Positions 1 through 5,658 of a stretch of 8,416 bases of DNA are shown here, piece after piece. The position numbers were made by a program, and so were the translations under genes. The notes beneath the pieces were generated by a model. That model saw only the letters and a list, made by a program, of their open reading frames with translations. It was not told the origin of the DNA and did not search any database. The stretch's first letter is position 1, and each line of letters starts with the position of its first letter. This DNA is from Desulfovibrio sp. Its GTDB lineage: Bacteria; Desulfobacterota; Desulfovibrionia; Desulfovibrionales; Desulfovibrionaceae. The DNA lies in NCBI GenBank assembly GCA_031275955.1, contig JAISNZ010000086.1, positions 1 through 8,416 of the forward strand, in the 5' to 3' direction.

Positions 1-14
1 ATTCTGAAATTGCT

Positions 15-401
15 CTAAAATCGGGATTCATAGGTGAAAATCGCCATGGTTGACAATTCCGGGTCCGCATGGACATCAATGGAGCTGTCAAAAGGAGGCG
101 TTTTCGGAACATAGGCGACTTTGAAGGAACGGATCTCCAAAGTCGCCTTTTTCCCTTCCCGCGCAAGAATTCTGGCGACAAATTCAAGATAGTCCCCGGC
201 AAACACCGGGGAATAGAACCGGCAGACCTCCATGCCCGTGCAACGGCCCCGGTTGGCGTATATTTTTGTCATAAACCGGGCGGCCACATCGCCCATGTAC
301 AGTAGGGAACGCGCGCCGTTCACCAGTCCGCCGCCGTAATGGGCATCGCGTTCGGACATTCTGTAGCGCATGGTCAGGGTAGTATCCTTGTCGGTCGTCA
401 T
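15..401 (-). CDS. Hotdog-fold beta-aminoacyl-CoA ammonia-lyase-like protein, subunit A (Kal/Acl family)
   Basis: A 128-residue protein whose length and motifs fit the small hotdog-fold lyases that remove ammonia from 3-aminobutyryl-CoA (Kal, lysine fermentation) or beta-alanyl-CoA (Acl, Clostridium propionicum), giving an enoyl-CoA. The family signature is visible: MSERDAHYGGGLVNGA at residues 15-30, GDV at 37-39 and PVFAGDYLEF at 65-74. It aligns without gaps to the protein encoded just upstream (414-860). It differs from the family, as I recall it, in the middle: the acidic residue after GDV is Arg42, the GDxSLxLGY segment is replaced by residues 50-58 (NRGRCTGME), and GNTS is replaced by GKKA at 83-86. 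It keeps the DAHY motif (19-22) that its neighbour lacks. The start at 401 has an excellent SD that overlaps the upstream stop codon; an internal Met11 is possible but has no comparable SD. The likely role is one half of a hetero-oligomeric lyase. The substrate is not known, and a non-catalytic or thioesterase role cannot be excluded. Confidence 0.8.
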   Translation of the reverse strand: MTTDKDTTLTMRYRMSERDAHYGGGLVNGARSLLYMGDVAARFMTKIYANRGRCTGMEVCRFYSPVFAGDYLEFVARILAREGKKATLEIRSFKVAYVPKTPPFDSSIDVHADPELSTMAIFTYESRF

Positions 402-408
402 GGCTGTT

Positions 409-416
409 CCTCCTTA
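409..416 (-). promoter_or_regulatory. Shine-Dalgarno overlapping the upstream stop codon (TAAGGAGG)
   Basis: On the minus strand the stop codon TAA (416-414) of the upstream hotdog gene forms the first bases of TAAGGAGG, the ribosome binding site of the next gene, whose ATG ends at 401. Only 12 bp separate the two reading frames. This arrangement typically couples translation and helps produce two proteins in matched amounts, as expected for subunits of one complex. Confidence 0.8.
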
Positions 417-860
417 CGGCAGAGCTCGCCAGGGATTGTTCACGATGCCGTCGGGCTGCGCGCCCCTCTGGCGATCCCTGGTAACAATGAGGATGACCGT
501 GCCATCCATGACCAGTCTTGGCTGATCAAAACAGACCATCTCTTCCGGATGCGCCCCGGCTTTGCCCGCGCGGGCGGCGGTGGTGGCGACCTTCCAGACC
601 TCCATGAGAATTTCGCGAGAGGTATTGCCTGTCTTGAGCAAAGAGGCCTTAAACTCTATCTGATCCCCCACATAGACTTCTTCATAGATCTTGACGCCGT
701 TATAGCCAAGCGCCAGAGATTCATCGCCGTCATGCAGGATGACGATTTCCGTCTCAACATCTCCGATGAACTCCAGCAGACGACCCACGGGCACAATTCC
801 GAAAGGGTCATTGCTGTCTGCCGTACTCATGTTGTAATGCAGCGCTGCGGTTGTTCTCAT
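414..860 (-). CDS. Hotdog-fold beta-aminoacyl-CoA ammonia-lyase-like protein, subunit B (Acl family)
   Basis: A 148-residue protein close in length and layout to beta-alanyl-CoA:ammonia lyase of Clostridium propionicum (about 145 residues, recalled from memory). Visible family elements are GDVETE (33-38), HDGDESLALGY (43-53), VYVGDQIEF (62-70), KTGNTSREI (76-84), VWKVAT (88-93) and a C-terminal RDRQRGAQ (128-135) resembling the lyase tail. The reaction in characterised members is reversible loss of ammonia from a 3-aminoacyl-CoA to give a 2-enoyl-CoA in the cytoplasm. The near-universal DAHYxG motif is missing: residues 15-18 read DSND, followed by PFGIV. That motif is present in the downstream paralogue, while this protein keeps the central acidic segment which the paralogue has lost. 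The SD AGGAGG lies about 6 nt before the ATG at 860. The CoA-transferase gene ends 43 bp upstream. It is probably the partner subunit of one heteromeric enzyme; activity alone is doubtful. Confidence 0.8.
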   Translation of the reverse strand: MRTTAALHYNMSTADSNDPFGIVPVGRLLEFIGDVETEIVILHDGDESLALGYNGVKIYEEVYVGDQIEFKASLLKTGNTSREILMEVWKVATTAARAGKAGAHPEEMVCFDQPRLVMDGTVILIVTRDRQRGAQPDGIVNNPWRALP

Positions 861-903
861 GATCTTCCTCCTGCTTTGTTCGGAATTCCTCTCGCATATC
901 TCT

Positions 904-2082
904 CTAGAAGACGCCCTCCTCCTTTAGCCTTGCCACCTGTTCAGCGCTCAGGCCGAAAATTTCCCCTGTATGCTGCCCCAGAAGCGGGGCGGGCGTGTCC
1001 ACGGAGCCGGGGGTTGCCGAAAGCTTGATGGGAACGCCCTGAACGTGGCAGTCGCCCGCGCTGGGATGCTCAATATGGACCATCATCTCCCTGGCCAGGA
1101 TATGCGGATGCTCAATGGCTTCCTTGATGTTCAGCACCGGCCCGCAGGGGACCCCGGCCTTTTCGAAGATGCGCTCAAGTTCCGCCTTGGTTCTGGTTTT
1201 CGTCCAGCTGTTGATGGCGTCCCGCAGGTCGGGCAGGTAGTTGTCCACCCGCAGGCCGTTGTCCGCGTATCGGGGATCCTCGGCCAGCCGCGGCATGTCC
1301 ATGGCCTCGCACATGGAGCGGAAGAGCCTGTCCGTGCCGACACCCATGGCCACATAGCCGTCACTGGCCTCAAAGACGTCAAAGGGCGCGATGGTGGGAT
1401 CGATGTTGCCCTTGCGCTCCGCGATGACTCCGTTGGCGGTATACAGGGGAATGGCGTTTTCCAGCAGGCTGAAGATGGTGTCCACCATGGAGACGTCCAC
1501 CATCTGGCCTGTGCCGGTTTTTTCTCTGTGCAGCAGGGCCGTGAGGACGCCCACGCAGAGAAAGGTTCCGGTGACGTTGTCCGCCACGGAAGGGCCGCAC
1601 TTCACCGGAGGCGCGTCCGGATAGCCGGTCAGGGAAATCATGCCCCCCATAGCCTGCGCCACCATGTCATAACAGGGACGGTGGGCAAGGGGGCCGTACT
1701 GGCCGAAGCCGGAACTAGCCGCGTAAATAATTCCGGGGTTGACGCGGCGCAAGGTTTCATAGTCCACCTTGAGCTTTTTGGCCACGCCGGAGCGGTAATT
1801 TTCGACCACGACATCCGCTGTTTTCACCAGGCCATAAAACAATTCCAAGGCTTTCGGGTGTTTCAGATTCAGCGTGCCGCCCTTTTTATTCCGGTTCAGG
1901 TAGGTATAAAAGGCGCTTTCCCCGCCCTGCGCATGGAAGGGGATAAAGTCGCGGCACTGATCTCCTTCCGGGGGTTCTATCTTGAGCACCTCCGCGCCCT
2001 GATCGGCGAGAAGCATACAACAAAATGGCCCGTTGTAAGCGTGGCACAATTCGATAACTCTGATGCCTTCCAATGCTTTCAT
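904..2082 (-). CDS. Family III CoA-transferase (CaiB/BaiF/formyl-CoA-transferase type)
   Basis: A 392-residue cytoplasmic enzyme of the CaiB/BaiF family, which moves CoA between an acyl-CoA donor and a carboxylic acid through an aspartyl-CoA anhydride. Family hallmarks are an N-terminal LEGIRVIEL (4-12), GAEVLKIEPP (29-38) for nucleotide binding, NRNKKGGTLNLK (63-74), ADVVVENYRSGV (89-100), GYPDAPPVKCGPSVAD (153-168), HREKTGTGQMVDVSM (185-199) and the C-terminal PAPLLGQHTGEI (364-375). Asp168, in the position of the catalytic Asp169 of Oxalobacter formyl-CoA transferase (SVADNVTG here, ALGDSNSG there, from memory), is conserved, so the enzyme should be active. The size is normal for the family. 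The start at 2082 is preferred because AAGGAAG sits just before it and homology begins at this Met; the frame stays open upstream to 2370 without recognisable family sequence. Its position between an amino-acid carrier and two aminoacyl-CoA-lyase-like genes suggests that it activates an amino acid to its CoA ester. The true donor and acceptor cannot be read from the sequence. Confidence 0.93.
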   Translation of the reverse strand: MKALEGIRVIELCHAYNGPFCCMLLADQGAEVLKIEPPEGDQCRDFIPFHAQGGESAFYTYLNRNKKGGTLNLKHPKALELFYGLVKTADVVVENYRSGVAKKLKVDYETLRRVNPGIIYAASSGFGQYGPLAHRPCYDMVAQAMGGMISLTGYPDAPPVKCGPSVADNVTGTFLCVGVLTALLHREKTGTGQMVDVSMVDTIFSLLENAIPLYTANGVIAERKGNIDPTIAPFDVFEASDGYVAMGVGTDRLFRSMCEAMDMPRLAEDPRYADNGLRVDNYLPDLRDAINSWTKTRTKAELERIFEKAGVPCGPVLNIKEAIEHPHILAREMMVHIEHPSAGDCHVQGVPIKLSATPGSVDTPAPLLGQHTGEIFGLSAEQVARLKEEGVF

Positions 2083-2086
2083 CTCT

Positions 2087-2093
2087 CTTCCTT
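2087..2093 (-). promoter_or_regulatory. Ribosome binding site fixing the CoA-transferase start
   Basis: AAGGAAG on the minus strand lies 4 nt before the ATG at 2082. It decides for this start over the 96-codon extension in the same frame up to 2370, which overlaps the end of the upstream carrier gene and has no family similarity. Confidence 0.7.
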
Positions 2094-2143
2094 GAGTTGA
2101 TGGTTTGCGGAAATCACGGGCCGCTTCCGGCAAAGTGGCGCTA

Positions 2144-3508
2144 TTACACAGCCGCTTGTTTTGTCGGGTCGAAAACGTACCGCTCTTCCTTCCAGAAGAC
2201 AAAATGCCCCAGCAGCCAGCCGACGACCATGAACCAGACAAAGCCAAGGCCGTCCGCCTGGCCGGGAATCCGGGCCAGGCCGGGGATGCCGTCCGCGATG
2301 CCGAGCATGGGCAGCCACAGGTGCAGGGCGTCCAGCAGGCCGTAAAGAGTTGTGGCATAGCAAGCGCCACGCATACCGCCCAAATAAGGAGTGAGGAAAC
2401 ACAGGCACAAAGTCAGGGCTATGGCTGGGGGGTAAATAAGCTGCAGGACGGGGGTAACCCATTTGACGATGGTGGCCAGGCCGGTGATGGAAGTCAATAT
2501 AGCGCAAATGGAGGTGAGGATGCAAGCGGCGATATAGCTCAGCCTGCCCTTGGTCGCGCTGGCGAGAAACCTGCCGCAGCCGGAGATAAGCCCGATGGCC
2601 GTGGTCAGGCAGGCCAGAATCAGGCACAGGTTGAAACCCATGCCGGCGGCGGTGCCCATCTGCTCAAGCACGATGGTCGCGGACAACTTGGCGTAATGCA
2701 CATCCGGCAGAATCACACTGGCGGTGCTGCCGCGGAACATTTCGCCGCACTGGATGGCGGACATAATCAGGAAACCCAGAAGACCCGTCAGGACGAGATA
2801 GAAATTCAGCCTGGATGTCGTCGGACCCAGGCGATGCCTGATGTCCACAATGATGATGCTGGCAAACATCAGGGCGCAGATCAGATCTATGGTCTGATAG
2901 CCGTCCACGAACCCCCGGGCAATGACGGAACCCTCAAAATTGGGCGGCGCCTGCGGACCCAGAGGGTGGATGACGGCATAGCCGATCATGATGATTTCCA
3001 CCAGGATCAGCGCGGGGACGAGAATCCTGGTCAGCTTGTCGATAATCTTCGTTTCCTTGTAAAGAAACCAGAAGGTGATGGCATAAAAAATCAGTTGAAA
3101 TATTACCGAATAGAGGAAGGTGGAATCCGCGACATCCAGGCTGGTGACCTTGCTGAAGGCGTCCCAGGAAGCCGCGCTCATGCGCGGGACCCCGAAGAAG
3201 GCCGAAAGCATGGCCACAGTCAGGGTGCCGAAAATGAGCGTGAAATATTTCCCGACAAGAGAGGTCAGGGTGTACAGGGGCCCGCCTCCCTTGCTGACGG
3301 CCAGATAGCCGAGCCAGGGCAGAATGATGCCGGAAATAAAAAATCCCATAAAGGCGAAAGGCCAGGCCGAACCGGCGTTTCGTCCCCATGTTGTCGGCCA
3401 GAGCATGCACCCGGCGCCGAAATGCATGGAAAAGATCGCGATGGCAATGACCAGAATGGCGAGCTTGGATAGTTTATCTCCAGATGCGGAATCCGATTGA
3501 CCGCTCAT
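2144..3508 (-). CDS. BrnQ-type (LIVCS family) amino-acid:cation symporter
   Basis: A 454-residue, very hydrophobic inner-membrane protein with about 12 predicted membrane segments. The first segment carries the BrnQ-like motif FSMHFGAGCMLWPTTWGRNAG (26-46), followed by a Gly/Pro-rich second segment (ISGIILPWLGYLA, 58-70) and a mid-protein GFVDGYQTIDLICALMF (199-215), matching the G-EGY-TMDALAALVF region of branched-chain amino-acid carriers. Characterised BrnQ proteins import Leu, Ile and Val with Na+ or H+. This copy is divergent, and linkage to a CoA-transferase and aminoacyl-CoA-lyase pair suggests it may carry another amino acid such as a beta-amino acid (inference). The start at 3508 has AAGGAGAT 5 nt upstream. 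The gene ends with two tandem in-frame stops (TAA TAG, 2146-2141), 61 bp before the CoA-transferase start. It is the first gene of the distal block and follows a long structured leader with a dinucleotide repeat. Confidence 0.85.
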   Translation of the reverse strand: MSGQSDSASGDKLSKLAILVIAIAIFSMHFGAGCMLWPTTWGRNAGSAWPFAFMGFFISGIILPWLGYLAVSKGGGPLYTLTSLVGKYFTLIFGTLTVAMLSAFFGVPRMSAASWDAFSKVTSLDVADSTFLYSVIFQLIFYAITFWFLYKETKIIDKLTRILVPALILVEIIMIGYAVIHPLGPQAPPNFEGSVIARGFVDGYQTIDLICALMFASIIIVDIRHRLGPTTSRLNFYLVLTGLLGFLIMSAIQCGEMFRGSTASVILPDVHYAKLSATIVLEQMGTAAGMGFNLCLILACLTTAIGLISGCGRFLASATKGRLSYIAACILTSICAILTSITGLATIVKWVTPVLQLIYPPAIALTLCLCFLTPYLGGMRGACYATTLYGLLDALHLWLPMLGIADGIPGLARIPGQADGLGFVWFMVVGWLLGHFVFWKEERYVFDPTKQAAV

Positions 3509-3543
3509 GTGGCATCTCCTTCATAATCAAGATGGTGGAACAC

Positions 3544-3600
3544 AACAGCGGCGGGATCCTGAACGACCGCTTCCCCGGTCGCGAAAGACCCGCCGCTGTT
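3544..3600 (-). other. Branched hairpin in the BrnQ 5' leader
   Basis: A perfect 12-bp inverted repeat (AACAGCGGCGGG at 3544-3555 with its complement at 3589-3600) encloses a second 6-bp stem (CGACCG 3564-3569 / CGGTCG 3576-3581, loop of 6). On the minus strand it ends about 25 nt before the SD of the BrnQ gene. It has no U-run after the stem, so it is not a standard terminator. It may protect or regulate the mRNA, or form part of a larger leader structure. I do not recognise a known riboswitch in it. Confidence 0.55.
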
Positions 3601-3645
3601 ACCCTTACAACCTTGTGGGCCTGAGATTGTCCCTTGGCGGCGAAG

Positions 3646-3674
3646 AGTATTCGCCTTGCGATAACCCGCCGCAA
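3646..3674 (-). promoter_or_regulatory. Weak sigma-70-like promoter candidate nearer to the BrnQ gene
   Basis: TTGCGG (3674-3669) and AATACT (3651-3646) are separated by exactly 17 bp on the minus strand, matching 3 and 4 of 6 consensus bases. In this GC-rich stretch such a match may be chance; the -35 also lies within a 6-bp hairpin (CCGCAA/TTGCGG). It is reported because it would give a leader of about 130 nt and lies downstream of the dinucleotide repeat. Confidence 0.25.
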
Positions 3675-3706
3675 GGATTTGCGGGGAAACCCTTGCGCGC
3701 AAACGA

Positions 3707-3747
3707 CAAACCGGCCCTGTCTCCAGCGGAGAGACAGGGCCGGTTTG
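3707..3747 (-). terminator. Perfect 17-bp-stem hairpin, terminator-like
   Basis: CAAACCGGCCCTGTCTC (3707-3723) is exactly repeated in inverse at 3731-3747, with a 7-nt loop. The stem has a GC-rich core and A-rich/T-rich ends, as in bidirectional intrinsic terminators. On the minus strand the stem is followed by TCGTTTGCG, a poor U-tract, so termination may be partial. It lies between the (CA)25 tract and the BrnQ gene, and would terminate or attenuate transcripts starting upstream. Confidence 0.5.
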
Positions 3748-3799
3748 CGAAACGGCAAAACCGCGCCGTTCCTGACGGAAAGCGCGTTATCTGGCGGAG

Positions 3800-3851
<52 letters not shown>

Positions 3852-3882
3852 AAAAATCAGGCCGAACCCGTTGGTTTCAGCC
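3852..3882 (-). terminator. Candidate intrinsic terminator or attenuator on the minus strand
   Basis: On the minus strand GGCTGAA (3882-3876) pairs with TTCGGCC (3866-3860), including one G-U pair. The stem may extend past an A-G mismatch by CC/GG around an AAC loop. A T5 run (3856-3852) follows 3 nt later. The (CA)25 tract starts one base after it. It could end the upstream block, or act as an attenuator of a transcript starting near 4087. Confidence 0.45.
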
Positions 3883-4093
3883 CGCTTGTCCACTTCCAGC
3901 CGGAGCGGGAACGCTTTTCCGTCTCGCCTTTTCATCCCGCCCGCCTGAAACGGATGATTCATTGCCGGGCGCCGGTCGCGCCGAAAAACCGCCTGACAGT
4001 TACACAGGAGATACGGGTACCTGATTGCGGAGAAAAAGACAAGGACGATACGGCAAATTTCCCGGAGCGAATGTTCGGGAGAGTGTTGCCTGA

Positions 4094-4121
4094 AATATAT
4101 ATGTACGGCGTACACCGCCAA
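4094..4121 (-). promoter_or_regulatory. Candidate sigma-70 promoter with palindromic spacer
   Basis: On the minus strand TTGGCG (4121-4116) and TATATT (4099-4094) match the -35 (4 of 6) and -10 (5 of 6) consensus with a 16-bp spacer, in a locally AT-rich spot of an otherwise GC-rich gap. The predicted start is near 4087. An imperfect 12-bp palindrome, CGGCGTACACCG (4106-4117, 5 of 6 pairs matching), overlaps the spacer and edge of the -35, where a repressor could bind. It would give the BrnQ transcript a leader of about 580 nt. Confidence 0.5.
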
Positions 4122-4152
4122 GTGGGATGCCTTGGCCGAAGCCTTACCGCCT

Positions 4153-4181
4153 GCGGGCCGTTTCGGGAGGAAATGGCCCGC
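4153..4181 (-). terminator. Hairpin downstream of the M20 hydrolase gene
   Basis: GCGGGCC (4153-4159) pairs with GGCCCGC (4175-4181). Inside, after one mismatch, TTTC/GAAA adds 4 bp around a 5-nt loop. It lies about 70 nt beyond the stop of the upstream block. No U-run follows on the minus strand, so it may be a Rho-independent terminator of the U-less kind or a 3'-end stabiliser. Confidence 0.4.
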
Positions 4182-4210
4182 GTACTGCCCCGGATCAAGC
4201 AGGCGGACGT

Positions 4211-4243
4211 GTGATCCGTGTGATCCGTGTGATCCGGGGGGGG
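4211..4243. repeat. 9-bp tandem repeat (GTGATCCGT) followed by a G8 run
   Basis: GTGATCCGT occurs at 4211-4219 and 4220-4228, and a third copy with one change (GTGATCCGG) at 4229-4237. The third copy runs directly into eight consecutive G (4236-4243), ten bases before the stop codon of the M20 gene (4253). It is a short, non-coding, slippage-prone block. I see no binding-site family in it. Confidence 0.9.
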
Positions 4244-4252
4244 CGGCGCTGT

Positions 4253-5557
4253 CTACAGTTTCAGATCTTCTTCCTCAAGGGCGCTGACTTTAAGGTAAAT
4301 GGCGGCGTTGCCGGCCAGGGATTTTTCCAGCCAGTCCAGGCGGGCCCTTTCCAGGGGCGTGTGGCAGTAAACTTCCTGCAGGCCGGAATAGCCGATGGTG
4401 GGGATCTTGTGGCGCACATGGGTGACCGGCGCATCCGTGCCGAAATCCCAGTAGTAAAACGTGCTGTCATGCCCGAGGGCGCGCAGGGCGGCGGCGCTTT
4501 CCCTGGCCAGGGGGTGGTTTTTGTCCAGCTTGAAGGCTTCCTTGTAGTTCTGGATGGGAATGGTTTTGCCCGTGTAGGTGACGTGCTCATATTCCTTGAT
4601 CTTGGCGCTGGCGCTGAAATCCTTGTCTTCGGCGGCCAGCTTGTCGATGACGCGTTGGGCCTGGGCCACCATGTCCCGCGGAGACTCTTCCGGGGTGAAG
4701 CGCCTGTCGTAGAGGATATTGCAGACGTCCGGCACGATGCAGTTGGCGCCGGGCTCGCAGCCGATGATGCACAGGGCGTAGCCGGTGGAACCCAGATCCG
4801 GATCGGTCTTCTTTTCGGCTTCGGCGGTTTGCTCAAAGGCTTCGATGAGCTTCACGGCCTTGTTCACCGCGTTGACCCCGCGCCAGGGGGCGCTGCCGTG
4901 GGCGGCCAGGCCGTTCACCCGGAAGCTCAGCTCCATGCGGCCGCGGTGTCCCAGGGCCAGACGCAGGCTGGTCGGCTCGCCGCAGACGGAGGCATGGACC
5001 TTGATGCCGCGATTTTTGAAGGTTTCGTCCATCAGCTTGATAGTGCCCAGCATCTCCCCGGCTTCCTCCCAGACCACCGAGGAGAGGATGTAATCCCCGC
5101 GCATGACATAGCCGTGCCGTTTTCTCAGCTCCTTCAGGAGCGCGCCGGTATAGACGTGGGAGGCGACGGTGCCTTTCATATCGGCGACGCCGCGGCCCAC
5201 GATGACCCGGGTGTCCTCCTGCTCCGCGGGATCCACCTTGGCCGTCTTCAGGCTGGCGATCACGCCGCCGAAGGGATCGAAATCCGCCCACTTTTCCCGC
5301 TCCCCGGGGGGAACATGGTCCATGTGGGAGTTGTACATGATCTTCGGGCCGGGCGCGTCTCCCTTGATGATGCCCACCACGTTGCCCCATTCGTCGCTGA
5401 AGACCTCGTCATAGTCCAGCCTGCGCAGTTCCGCCATGAGGATTCGGGCCACATCCCCCTCTTCGCCGCCGGCGGAAGGCGTCTGGACGAGTTTTTGGCA
5501 AAAGGGGATCATCTGGCTCTGGAGTTCCGAGGCAAGCGCTTGTATGATCTTGAACAT
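4253..5557 (-). CDS. M20-family metallohydrolase, YgeY-like
   Basis: A 434-residue cytoplasmic zinc hydrolase of the M20 (ArgE/DapE/ACY1) superfamily. The metal ligands can be placed: His78 and Asp80 (SHMDHV), bridging Asp126 (GRGVADMKG), catalytic Glu164 with Glu165 (VVWEEAGE), Glu194 (VCGEPT) and His399 (YCHTPLE). The lid-domain GLAAHGSAPWRGVNAVNKA (216-234) carries the dimerisation-type His220. The RGRMEL..RVNG and HGSAP.RG.NA pattern and the C-terminal IPTIGY resemble E. coli YgeY (from memory), which sits in a cluster linked to purine/ureide and diaminopropionate breakdown; M20 deacetylases and dipeptidases are the alternative. The start at 5557 has AAAGGAGAT 5 nt upstream. It follows the carbamoylase-like gene across a 101-bp gap with a large hairpin, and is the last gene of the first block. 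Substrate not known; an amide, ureido or short peptide bond is expected. Confidence 0.88.
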   Translation of the reverse strand: MFKIIQALASELQSQMIPFCQKLVQTPSAGGEEGDVARILMAELRRLDYDEVFSDEWGNVVGIIKGDAPGPKIMYNSHMDHVPPGEREKWADFDPFGGVIASLKTAKVDPAEQEDTRVIVGRGVADMKGTVASHVYTGALLKELRKRHGYVMRGDYILSSVVWEEAGEMLGTIKLMDETFKNRGIKVHASVCGEPTSLRLALGHRGRMELSFRVNGLAAHGSAPWRGVNAVNKAVKLIEAFEQTAEAEKKTDPDLGSTGYALCIIGCEPGANCIVPDVCNILYDRRFTPEESPRDMVAQAQRVIDKLAAEDKDFSASAKIKEYEHVTYTGKTIPIQNYKEAFKLDKNHPLARESAAALRALGHDSTFYYWDFGTDAPVTHVRHKIPTIGYSGLQEVYCHTPLERARLDWLEKSLAGNAAIYLKVSALEEEDLKL

Positions 5558-5588
5558 GGGAATCTCCTTTGTGCTGCGGCGGATTCTT

Positions 5589-5604
5589 CTCCCCGGCGGG
5601 GGAG
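5589..5604 (-). other. Small GC hairpin before the M20 hydrolase ribosome binding site
   Basis: CTCCCC (5589-5594) pairs with GGGGAG (5599-5604) around a 4-nt loop. It lies between the larger 17-bp stem and the AAAGGAGAT site, forming a tandem hairpin pair in the intercistronic gap. Confidence 0.5.
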
Positions 5605-5612
5605 TCGCGACG

Positions 5613-5654
5613 GGGCGCGTTCGCCCGGGCGGAAGGCCCCGGGCGAACGCGCCC
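5613..5654 (-). other. Intercistronic 17-bp perfect hairpin between the two M20 genes
   Basis: GGGCGCGTTCGCCCGGG (5613-5629) and its exact complement (5638-5654) flank an 8-nt loop. The structure begins 4 bp after the stop of the carbamoylase-like gene. No U-run follows, so it is more likely an RNA-processing, 3'-end-stabilising or partial-termination element that sets different levels for the two genes than a complete terminator. Confidence 0.7.
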
Positions 5655-5658
5655 TCTT

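Noticed and set aside
15..860. Classical lysine-fermentation kal gene
   Set aside because: None of the lysine aminomutase, diaminohexanoate dehydrogenase or cleavage-enzyme genes is present, and the residue losses differ from single-gene Kal proteins, so the kal name was not assigned.
2083..2370. N-terminal extension of the CoA-transferase frame by 96 codons
   Set aside because: The extension has no family similarity, overlaps the 3' end of the BrnQ gene, and a good ribosome binding site precedes the Met at 2082, where CaiB homology begins.
970..3472. Long plus-strand open frames opposite the CoA-transferase and BrnQ genes
   Set aside because: No motif, start signal or membrane pattern; they are antisense to two clearly recognised genes.
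3505..3527. Short leader-peptide frame (MKEMPHERS...) overlapping the BrnQ start
   Set aside because: It has no ribosome binding site of its own and no run of Leu/Ile/Val codons expected for branched-chain attenuation.
4208..4237. CRISPR-like repeat
   Set aside because: The 9-bp units are directly adjacent without spacers and far too short.
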